From Lachnospiraceae bacterium (GTDB lineage Bacteria; Bacillota; Clostridia; Lachnospirales; Lachnospiraceae), in the NCBI GenBank assembly GCA_017546025.1, contig JAFYYS010000011.1:1-49342 (forward strand): 49,342 nt of DNA, in the 5' to 3' direction. Below, in pieces: positions 40,741 to 49,342 of the stretch. The position numbers were made by a program, and so were the translations under genes. Numbering within the stretch: the first letter of the stretch is position 1; every line of letters begins with the position of its first letter. The notes under the pieces are model-generated. The model did no database searches. It was not told the DNA's origin and saw only the letters and a list, made by a program, of their open reading frames with translations.

Positions 40741-40857
40741 CCGTCGGATTCCTTTTCGGATAGATTTCCGATAAAAGAAAACGTCACATTTTCCATCAGA
40801 ATTTCATCCCGACGCTATTCGATTAAAAAAGTCAGAGAATGACTGGGTTTTCGACGG

Positions 40858-40866
40858 TTATCCACG
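40858..40866. other. DnaA box in the dnaA-dnaN gap
   Basis: TTATCCACG, followed at once by a weak AATCCACAG. With the cluster before dnaA it gives a bipartite arrangement. A -10-like TATAAT lies at 40913-40918, probably for dnaN, but no clear -35 is visible. Confidence 0.7.
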
Positions 40867-40956
40867 AATCCACAGCCTCTAATAAGACTAAAAAATCATT
40901 TATTAATTCATGTATAATGAAAATCGCCTTCGGCGGCTTTCGGAAAAGGAGATGTT

Positions 40957-42063
40957 ATGAAAGTTATCTGCAACCAGTCGGAAATCATGGGAGCTCTCAA
41001 CATTGCTCTTCGTGCGGTTTCTTCCAAAACCTCTCTTCCTATTTTGGAATGCTTCCTTTTGGAAGCGAAGGGGGAGGAACTTGTCATCACGTCCAATGAT
41101 ATGGAATTGGGCATCGAAACGAAAATTCTGTGCCGCGTGGACAATCCGGGAAGGATTGCCGTGAATGCGAGAATTTTCTCCGACATCATCAGAAAGCTTC
41201 CTGAGGAAGTTGTATTTTTGGAAACCGATCCTAACTATGTGATGTTCATCACCTGCGGCAAGGCGAAGTTCAAGATTTCCGGTGTTTCCGGCGAAGAGTT
41301 CCCGATGCTGCCGATCGGCTCCAAGGAGAATGCCGTTACAATCTCTCAGTATACGTTAAAGGATATGATTGCGAAGACAATCTTTGCGATTTCCGCTAAC
41401 GACAATACCGCCATCATGACCGGTGAGAATTTCGAGATTAAGAATGGCAACCTTCGCGTTGTTGCAATGGACGGCCACAGAATCGGCATCCGCAATACCG
41501 AGCTTAGAGAAGAATATAAAGAAAGCAACACGATCATCCCCGGCAAGACGCTTCTTGAAATCAGTAAGATTTTGAGCGGCAACATGGATGATAAGGTGGA
41601 TATGTATTTCATGGACAAGCAGGTGCTGTTCGAATTTGACCGCACCGTTGTTCTTTCAAGACTGATTGAAGGAAAGTATTTCCCGATTAATCCGATGCTG
41701 AATTCCGCTTATACGACGAAGATTACCGTCAATAAGAAGGAAATTTCGGATTGTCTGGACCGTGCGCTTCTTCTTGTGAAGGAATCCGAGAAGAGACCGG
41801 TCATTCTCGATATTAAAAACGGCGTAATGTCGCTTTCAATTAACAGCTCGCTCGGAACGATGAACGAAGAGCTTGAAATCATCAAGGACGGCGATGATCT
41901 GACCATCTGCTTCAATCCGAAGTTTTTGGTGGACGCTTTCCGTGCCATTGATGACGAGACGATTACGCTTTACATGAACGGCGTGAAGAACCCCTGCTTC
42001 ATCAGGGATGCGAATGACAGTTACATTTATTTGATTCTTCCCGTTATCAGTTTTGTCGGATAG
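40957..42063 (+). CDS. dnaN: DNA polymerase III beta subunit (sliding clamp)
   Basis: 368 residues, three clamp domains. Recognisable parts are MKVICNQSEIMGALNIALRAVSSKTSLPILECFLLEAKG, the middle ISANDNTAIMTGENFEI ... VAMDGHRIGIR, and the C-terminal CFNPKFLVDAFRAIDDETITLYMNG ending YLILPVIS. RBS AAAGGAG lies before the ATG. It keeps the polymerase on DNA and binds partner proteins through their clamp-binding peptides. Its stop overlaps the RBS of yaaA. Confidence 0.98.
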   Translation: MKVICNQSEIMGALNIALRAVSSKTSLPILECFLLEAKGEELVITSNDMELGIETKILCRVDNPGRIAVNARIFSDIIRKLPEEVVFLETDPNYVMFITCGKAKFKISGVSGEEFPMLPIGSKENAVTISQYTLKDMIAKTIFAISANDNTAIMTGENFEIKNGNLRVVAMDGHRIGIRNTELREEYKESNTIIPGKTLLEISKILSGNMDDKVDMYFMDKQVLFEFDRTVVLSRLIEGKYFPINPMLNSAYTTKITVNKKEISDCLDRALLLVKESEKRPVILDIKNGVMSLSINSSLGTMNEELEIIKDGDDLTICFNPKFLVDAFRAIDDETITLYMNGVKNPCFIRDANDSYIYLILPVISFVG

Positions 42064-42070
42064 GAGCAGT

Positions 42071-42283
42071 ATGGAAATCAGAATCAGAGACGAATTCATC
42101 AAACTCGGCCAGGCCTTAAAGCTGGCCGGGCTGTGTGATACCGGCGTGGATGCCAAAATTGCCGTGACCGACGGCAAGGTAAAGGTGAACGGAGAGGTTG
42201 ATCTTCGAAGAGGACGCAAGCTCGTCCCGGGCGATACCGTGGAGTACAACGGAAAGTCCTTTACCGTAGCCGCAAAAGAATAG
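42071..42283 (+). CDS. yaaA: S4-domain RNA-binding protein YaaA (RlbA)
   Basis: 70 residues, one S4 domain: IKLGQALKLAGLCDTGVDAKIAVTDGKVKVNGEVDLRRGRKLVPGDTV. It is always found between dnaN and recF in Firmicutes and may bind ribosomal RNA; its role is not settled. ATG 42071 follows AGGAG, which overlaps the dnaN stop. Confidence 0.94.
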   Translation: MEIRIRDEFIKLGQALKLAGLCDTGVDAKIAVTDGKVKVNGEVDLRRGRKLVPGDTVEYNGKSFTVAAKE

Positions 42284-42305
42284 TCCTTCAGGAGTTTCAC
42301 GGTTC

Positions 42306-43388
42306 ATGATCATCAAAAAGCTGCAATTAAGCAATTTTCGGAATTATGAAGGGCTGACGATTGAATTTTCCGAAGGCGTGAACCTCTTATACGGGGACAA
42401 TGCCAAAGGAAAGACGAATATACTCGAAGCGGTCTTTATGATTGCGACCACGAAATCGATTCGCGGCAGCAAGGATAAGGATATGATCCGCTTCGGACAG
42501 GAAGAAGCGCATATCTGCGCCTTCGTGGAAAAGGGCGGTATCCCCCACAAAATGGATATCCATTTACGAAAGAATAAGAAAAAAGGACTTGCCGTGGACG
42601 GCATTCCGGTCAAAAGAAGCGCTGAGTTTTTGGGACTTCTGCACGGAATCGCGTTCAGTCCGGACGACCTGTCGATGATGAAGGAAGGCCCTGAACTTCG
42701 CAGACGGTTCATGGACCTGGAGCTTTGCCAGACCGATCCGTTATATGTCAGCAACCTTGCGGGTTATAACCGGGTTGTGGCGGAGCGGAACGATCTGTTA
42801 AAGCAGATTGCCGTTAAGCCTTCTTTACAGGATACGCTCCCCGTATGGGATGCACAGCTTCTGGAATTCGGAACATATCTGATCCGGGCGAGACGGAAAT
42901 TTCTTGAAAGGCTTGCGCCGATAGTCGAGGAGAAGCACCGGATGCTTTCCGGCGATAAGGAAACGCTGAAGATTGCGTATGAGCCGGATTGCACGGAAGA
43001 CAGCTTCGGCATAAAGCTTGCAGAAGCGACGGACCGCGATCTGGCGCTTCGCTTCACGAGCGTCGGCCCGCACCGCGATGACATGTCCTTATTCATCAAC
43101 GGGAATAACGTAAGGCTTTACGGTTCCCAGGGGCAGCAGAGAACGGCTGCGCTTTCCCTGAAGTTCGCCGAGATTGAATTGGTGAAAAATGTGATCCGTG
43201 AGTCACCGATTCTGCTGCTTGACGATGTTCTTTCGGAGCTTGACCGAAGCAGACAGCTGCAGCTCCTTTCGGAGATGCAGGATGTTCAGACAATTGTTAC
43301 CTGTACCGGTATGGAAGAATTTGTCCAATGCCGGCCGGAGGGCAATACGATATTCGCCGTGGACGGAAACGGCGTTACCAAAGTTTAG
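42306..43388 (+). CDS. recF: DNA replication and repair protein RecF
   Basis: 360 residues, SMC/ABC-type ATPase. Walker A is LYGDNAKGKTNILEA, the signature motif SQGQQRTAALSLKFAEIELV and Walker B ILLLDDVLSELD. It loads RecA at gaps with RecO and RecR. It lies 22 bp after yaaA and 42 bp before gyrB. Confidence 0.97.
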   Translation: MIIKKLQLSNFRNYEGLTIEFSEGVNLLYGDNAKGKTNILEAVFMIATTKSIRGSKDKDMIRFGQEEAHICAFVEKGGIPHKMDIHLRKNKKKGLAVDGIPVKRSAEFLGLLHGIAFSPDDLSMMKEGPELRRRFMDLELCQTDPLYVSNLAGYNRVVAERNDLLKQIAVKPSLQDTLPVWDAQLLEFGTYLIRARRKFLERLAPIVEEKHRMLSGDKETLKIAYEPDCTEDSFGIKLAEATDRDLALRFTSVGPHRDDMSLFINGNNVRLYGSQGQQRTAALSLKFAEIELVKNVIRESPILLLDDVLSELDRSRQLQLLSEMQDVQTIVTCTGMEEFVQCRPEGNTIFAVDGNGVTKV

Positions 43389-45350
<1,962 letters not shown>

Positions 45351-45364
45351 CGGGAGAGTAGAGA

Positions 45365-47980
45365 ATGGACGACAAAATCATTATGGATGAGCATATATTC
45401 GATAAGGTGGACGATGTCGACCTGAAGCGGACGATGGAGAAATACTTCGTCGAGTATTCCATGTCGGTTATCGTAGCCCGTGCGCTCCCGGATGTCAGGG
45501 ACGGTCTGAAGCCGGTACAGAGACGTATCCTTCATGCCATGAACGAACTGAATAACGGACCCGACAAGCCGCACCGTAAGTGCGCGCGTATCGTCGGTGA
45601 TACGATGGGTAAATACCATCCGCACGGCGACAGTTCGATTTACGGCGCGTTGGTCTGCCTGGCACAGCCCTGGAATACGAGATACCCGCTTGTTGACGGA
45701 CACGGAAACTTCGGTTCCGTCGACGGCGACGGCGCAGCAGCCATGCGTTATACCGAGGCACGTCTGTCGAAGATCTCCGTGGAGATGCTCGCCGATATCA
45801 ACAAAGATACGGTTGACATGATTCCGAACTTCGATGAAACCGAGAAGGAGCCGACGATTCTTCCTTCCCGTTTCCCAAACCTGCTTGTAAACGGAACGAC
45901 CGGTATTGCGGTCGGCATGGCGACCAATATTCCGCCGCACAACCTCCGCGAGGTCATTTCGGCGGTGAATAAGATTATCGATGACAAGATCGAGGGTACG
46001 GAAACGACCATCGAGGATGTCATGCAGATCATCAAGGGACCTGATTTTCCGACGGGTGCGATGATTCTCGGAACAAAGGGAATCGAGGAAGCATACCGGA
46101 CCGGCCGCGGCAAGATCCGCGTCCGCGCCGTAACGGAAATCGAGCCGATGGACAACGGTAAGAACCGCATCATCGTGACCGAGCTGCCGTACCTCGTGAA
46201 CAAGGCCCGCCTGATTGAGAAAATTGCAGACCTTCATAAGGACAAGCGTGTGGACGGCATTGTCGATATCCGCGACGAGTCCGACCGTCAGGGTATGCGC
46301 GTCGTGATTGAGCTCCGTAAGGACGCCAATCCGCAGGTTGTTCTGAATCATCTTTATAAGCATACGCAGTTACAGGATACGTTCGGCGTCATCATGCTGG
46401 CGCTTGTCAACAACGAGCCGAAGATTCTGAATCTTCTTGACATGCTGAAGTACTACCTGCTGCATCAGGAAGATGTCGTAACGAGAAGAACGAAATACGA
46501 TCTCAATAAGGCACGTGAGCAGGCGCACATTAAGGAAGCCCTTCTGCGCGCGCTCGATTTCATTGATGAAATCATCCGGATCATCCGTTCCTCGAAGCAG
46601 ACGCAGGAAGCAAAGCAGCGCTTAATGGACCGCTTTGATTTCGACGACGTGCAGGCACAGGCGATTGTGGATATGCGTCTCCGTCAGCTGACCGGTTTGG
46701 AGCGTGAGAAGCTGCAGGCCGACTACGATGCTTTGATGGCACAGATCAACGAGTTCGTAGCAATTCTTTCCGACGAGAAGAAGCTGCTTTCCGTCATCAA
46801 GACCGAGATTTCCGTCATTGCCGACAAATACGGCGACGACCGCAGAACCTCGATTGGTTTTGACGAGTTCGATATTTCGATGGAAGACCTGATTCCGGAT
46901 GACCCGACCGTTATCGCGAGAACGAAACTCGGCTACATCAAGCGCATGAGCCTTGAGCAGTTCCGCACGCAGAACCGCGGCGGCAAGGGCATCAAGGGCA
47001 TGCAGACGATTCAGGACGACTTCATCGAAGACCTGTTCATGACGACGAACCACCACTACCTGCTGTTCTTCACGAACACCGGCCGCGTATACCGCATGAA
47101 GGCATACGAGATTCCGGAAGCCTCAAGAACCGCACGCGGCACGGCAATTGTCAACCTGCTGCAGCTGACCGGCGGCGAGAAGATTACCGCGGTTATCGCG
47201 CTGAAGGAATTCGGCGACGACCGGTTCCTCTTCATGGCAACCCGCAACGGTATCGTGAAGAAGACAAGAATGCAGGCATACGCTAATATCCGCAGAACCG
47301 GCATTCAGGGCATGGCGCTCCGTGAGGACGACGAGCTCATTTCCGTAAAGGCAACCGACAACAAGAAGGATATCCTTCTCGTTTCGAAGATGGGCCAGTG
47401 CATCCGCTTCAATGAAAAGGATGTGCGCGGCACCGGCCGTAACTCGATGGGCGTATACGGTATGCGTCTTGCGGAAGGCGACGCGGTTGTATCGATGCTG
47501 ATTACCGACGAAGCTGAAGCCGCACTGTTCCTGTCCGAGTTCGGTCTCGGCAAGAGAACGGATACTTCCGAGTTTGCCGTACAGCACCGCGGCGGTAAGG
47601 GCGTTCGCTGCTACAAGATCAATGAACGTTCCGGCAACCTGGTCGGCGCTCTGATGGTAAATGACGACGATGAAATCATCATGATCACGAACGAAGGCAT
47701 TCTGATCCGGATTCCGGTCGGCAACATCAATAAGATCGGCCGTAACACGACCGGCGTTATCTGCATGAACGTGGATTCGACGAAGGACATCCGTGTTGCT
47801 AGCTTCGCCATCGTGCAGGACAATGAAGAAGAATCTGAAACGGCAATCGAGGAGATGGAGCGCAAGCTTCTGTCCGAGGATGACGAAGTAGATGCCGACG
47901 AAGGCGAAGAGCCTCTCGAATTCGACGAGGAAGCCGAAGAGGCCGAAGACGCTTTGGACGAAGGCGAGAAGGAAGAGTAA
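45365..47980 (+). CDS. gyrA: DNA gyrase subunit A
   Basis: 871 residues. The breakage-reunion domain has the active Tyr in [12 protein letters not shown] and the quinolone-resistance-determining region [19 protein letters not shown]. The C-terminal beta-pinwheel carries the GyrA-box-like [11 protein letters not shown]. The end is a very acidic tail of about 45 residues ([36 protein letters not shown]). Such tails modulate wrapping activity in other gyrases. At the position of E. coli Asp87 this protein has Gly. The gene is followed by an intrinsic terminator. Confidence 0.98.
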   Translation: MDDKIIMDEHIFDKVDDVDLKRTMEKYFVEYSMSVIVARALPDVRDGLKPVQRRILHAMNELNNGPDKPHRKCARIVGDTMGKYHPHGDSSIYGALVCLAQPWNTRYPLVDGHGNFGSVDGDGAAAMRYTEARLSKISVEMLADINKDTVDMIPNFDETEKEPTILPSRFPNLLVNGTTGIAVGMATNIPPHNLREVISAVNKIIDDKIEGTETTIEDVMQIIKGPDFPTGAMILGTKGIEEAYRTGRGKIRVRAVTEIEPMDNGKNRIIVTELPYLVNKARLIEKIADLHKDKRVDGIVDIRDESDRQGMRVVIELRKDANPQVVLNHLYKHTQLQDTFGVIMLALVNNEPKILNLLDMLKYYLLHQEDVVTRRTKYDLNKAREQAHIKEALLRALDFIDEIIRIIRSSKQTQEAKQRLMDRFDFDDVQAQAIVDMRLRQLTGLEREKLQADYDALMAQINEFVAILSDEKKLLSVIKTEISVIADKYGDDRRTSIGFDEFDISMEDLIPDDPTVIARTKLGYIKRMSLEQFRTQNRGGKGIKGMQTIQDDFIEDLFMTTNHHYLLFFTNTGRVYRMKAYEIPEASRTARGTAIVNLLQLTGGEKITAVIALKEFGDDRFLFMATRNGIVKKTRMQAYANIRRTGIQGMALREDDELISVKATDNKKDILLVSKMGQCIRFNEKDVRGTGRNSMGVYGMRLAEGDAVVSMLITDEAEAALFLSEFGLGKRTDTSEFAVQHRGGKGVRCYKINERSGNLVGALMVNDDDEIIMITNEGILIRIPVGNINKIGRNTTGVICMNVDSTKDIRVASFAIVQDNEEESETAIEEMERKLLSEDDEVDADEGEEPLEFDEEAEEAEDALDEGEKEE

Positions 47981-48023
47981 TCCGAAAGACGGGATGGCAT
48001 TTTCCAAAATGAAGTAAGAGATG

Positions 48024-48050
48024 CGGGGCTGCATACGGCAGCCCCGTTTT
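48024..48050 (+). terminator. Terminator of the dnaA-gyrA region
   Basis: Perfect 9-bp stem CGGGGCTGC / GCAGCCCCG with a 5-nt loop and TTTT, 43 bp after the gyrA stop. Confidence 0.88.
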
Positions 48051-48072
48051 GTCCCCCAAAAAAGGAGGCAGC

Positions 48073-48726
48073 ATGAAAGCGGTTATATTTGACATGGACG
48101 GAGTCATCTTCGATTCCGAGCGCGCGACGTACCTTTGCTGGAAGAAGGTGGCGGAGGAGCACGGGCTTGAGCGGATGGACGAGGTCTACCGGAAATGCAT
48201 CGGCGTGACGGTTGAAGTCACGCGGCAGATCTGCTTAGACGCGTACGGGGAGGATTTTCCGTATGAAGAGTTCGCGAAGGAAGCGAGTGTGCTGTACCAT
48301 GAGCGGTACGACGGCGGGCGGCTTCCGGTTAAGGAAGGCACGCGGGAGATTCTTTCCTATTTGAAGGAAAATGGCATACCGACCGCAATCGCGTCGTCGA
48401 CCAGGCAGGAACGCGTTGTGTCGCAGCTTGACGAGGCCGGGCTTCTTGGTTTCTTTAATGCTGTTGTAGGTGGTGAGAGCGTTTCGAAGTCGAAGCCGGC
48501 GCCGGATATCTTTTTATATGCGGCGGAGCAGCTCGGCATTGCGCCCGCAGACTGCGTCGTCATCGAGGATTCGTTTAACGGGATTCGCGCTGCGCATGCA
48601 GCCGGCATGATTCCGGTCATGGTTCCCGATATGCTGGAGCCTGACGACGAAATCAGAGGAAAATGCGAAACGGTTTGCAGTTCCCTTCGCGACGTTCTTC
48701 GATTGATGCAGGAAAAGGCATTGTAG
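48073..48726 (+). CDS. HAD-IA family phosphatase (beta-phosphoglucomutase-like)
   Basis: 217 residues. Motif I is IFDMDGVIFDSE, with nucleophile Asp and acid/base Asp; motif II is IASSTRQERV, motif III SKSKPAPDIFLYAAE, and motif IV VIEDSFNGIRAAHAAGM. The helical cap after motif I marks it as subfamily IA with a C1 cap. Relatives include beta-phosphoglucomutase, phosphoglycolate phosphatase and sugar-phosphate phosphatases; the substrate is not predictable. ATG 48073 follows AAAGGAGG. The 184 bp after it contain a perfect 10-bp inverted repeat (48766-48787) without a T-run, and no gene. Confidence 0.9.
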   Translation: MKAVIFDMDGVIFDSERATYLCWKKVAEEHGLERMDEVYRKCIGVTVEVTRQICLDAYGEDFPYEEFAKEASVLYHERYDGGRLPVKEGTREILSYLKENGIPTAIASSTRQERVVSQLDEAGLLGFFNAVVGGESVSKSKPAPDIFLYAAEQLGIAPADCVVIEDSFNGIRAAHAAGMIPVMVPDMLEPDDEIRGKCETVCSSLRDVLRLMQEKAL

Positions 48727-48910
48727 GAATGCGCGCGGTGGTTCAAATGACGCTGACGGAGGCAGTCTCATTTTTCAAAAAATGAGATGAAAACAGAAGA
48801 ATACACTATATCTTGCAGATGCCCGAAAGGCGAAGACAAGATGGGGGAAACACGATGGAAAAGCAGAGAAAAACCGGTCGCAAAAGCCCGAAATATAAGG
48901 TAAAAATGTG

Positions 48911-48939
48911 TTGACATATGCCTTTTAATTTGGTATATT
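48911..48939 (+). promoter_or_regulatory. Promoter of tRNA-Ser
   Basis: TTGACA - 17 bp - TATATT, a near-consensus strong promoter about 77 bp before the tRNA. Confidence 0.85.
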
Positions 48940-48946
48940 TAACAAT

Positions 48947-48979
48947 GCGCCACCCCTTTAGGAGGGTTTTTGGTGCGCT
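48947..48979 (+). other. 5'-end hairpin of the tRNA-Ser transcript
   Basis: Outer stem GCGC-ACC / GGTGCGC (one bulged C) encloses CCCT/AGGG and a T5 run. It begins at the expected transcription start, so the primary transcript would start with this structure. It may protect or process the precursor, or act as a weak attenuator. Confidence 0.5.
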
Positions 48980-49015
48980 TGAAAAAACTGCATAATTGAC
49001 AGGGTTTTCAGCTTG

Positions 49016-49103
49016 GAGAAATACTCAAGAGGCTGAAGAGGCGCCCCTGCTAAGGGTGTAGGTCGGGTAACCGGCGCGAGGGTTCAAATCCCTCTTTCTC
49101 CGT
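49016..49103 (+). tRNA. tRNA-Ser (anticodon GCT)
   Basis: Acceptor GGAGAAA / TTTCTCC, anticodon arm CGCCC-CTGCTAA-GGGTG with anticodon GCT, a long variable arm typical of Ser tRNAs, T-loop TTCAAAT and discriminator G. No CCA is encoded. Confidence 0.95.
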
Positions 49104-49130
49104 CGAACGAAATTCGTTCAAAAAAAGTGT

Positions 49131-49159
49131 TGACAACAGCGAATGTGTGTGTTATTCTA
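49131..49159 (+). promoter_or_regulatory. rRNA operon promoter
   Basis: TTGACA - 17 bp - TATTCT, preceded by an A7 tract that resembles an UP element. It starts 28 bp after tRNA-Ser. Confidence 0.8.
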
Positions 49160-49342
49160 ATCAAGCTGTCGCTGTGGTTATTCCATTTGTCGACACGGAG
49201 TACCTTGAAAACTGAATAGTGAAACAACCTTGAAGATTCGTTTGAAATGTTTCTGTCATTTTGAATGACTGAAGCGAACTTTAACAAATGTAAATTTCAG
49301 GAAACAAAGGCTTATTAAATAAGTCAGAGTTCACTGAGAGGA
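49160..49342 (+). other. rRNA operon 5' leader (structural gene beyond window)
   Basis: It contains CCTTGAAAACTGAATA-like sequence at about 49203-49218, the boxA-type antitermination element typical of Firmicute rRNA leaders. No mature rRNA sequence is seen before the window ends, so a 16S gene is expected just downstream. Confidence 0.7.

Noticed and set aside
48766-48787. Perfect inverted repeat TCTCATTTTT/AAAAATGAGA as a terminator
   Set aside because: No T-run follows on the + strand and the stem is mostly A-T. It may be a weak terminator for the HAD gene, but the evidence is thin.

Overview
The window looks like the replication-origin neighbourhood of a moderate-GC (about half G+C) anaerobic Clostridia chromosome, most likely Lachnospiraceae. 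The origin block rpmH-dnaA-dnaN-yaaA-recF-gyrB-gyrA, the divergent rnpA-yidD-yidC-jag-mnmE-mnmG-rsmG-parA-parB block and the DUF3881 and DUF4446 proteins support this. Consensus parS sites and DnaA boxes place the origin at about 39.0-40.9 kb. No transposase, integrase, phage gene or CRISPR array was seen.

Layout. (1) 1-10.8 kb: accessory region. It holds a HipA-like kinase cut by the window edge, a GH43 glycosidase, a small pyridoxamine-phosphate-oxidase-fold protein, a 4-TM protein, a membrane-anchored phosphodiester glycosidase, a 0.6-kb array of dyad repeats spaced 52.5 bp on average, a secreted choice-of-anchor-A protein with an SPQTG sorting signal beside its class B sortase, a DUF3795 protein and a CE15-type esterase. 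(2) 10.8-16.2 kb: an envelope locus with an SGNH lipoprotein, a DUF4358 lipoprotein, an MBOAT O-acyltransferase and a DHHW protein (probably glycan O-acetylation), then a flippase-like LPG-synthase-TM protein. (3) 16.3-24.6 kb: one compact operon for the whole shikimate pathway and both prephenate branches, aroF-tyrA-aroB-aroA-aroC-pheA-aroE/K-aroQ, with AroE and AroK fused and most junctions overlapping by ATGA. (4) 24.5-29.7 kb: an XRE regulator, a DegV protein, an SDR, ThrH, tRNA-Arg(CCT), DUF3881 and DUF4446. (5) 29.7-48 kb: the origin core. (6) 48-49.3 kb: a HAD phosphatase, tRNA-Ser(GCT), and the promoter and leader of an rRNA operon whose structural genes begin beyond the window.

The most striking feature lies between the XRE gene and aroF. 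A 22-codon ORF with a good ribosome-binding site ends AFYYWFFFYFTGFLW (6 Phe, 3 Tyr, 2 Trp) and is followed by a strong intrinsic terminator. An 8-nt segment that begins at the leader stop codon is perfectly complementary to the terminator loop. This is the architecture of ribosome-mediated transcription attenuation, here reading all three aromatic amino acids at once and controlling the entire aromatic pathway. Two further signals stand out: the array at 4.87-5.48 kb, and the 8-mer GGAAAATG, found at least 21 times with no strand bias and enriched in intergenic DNA.
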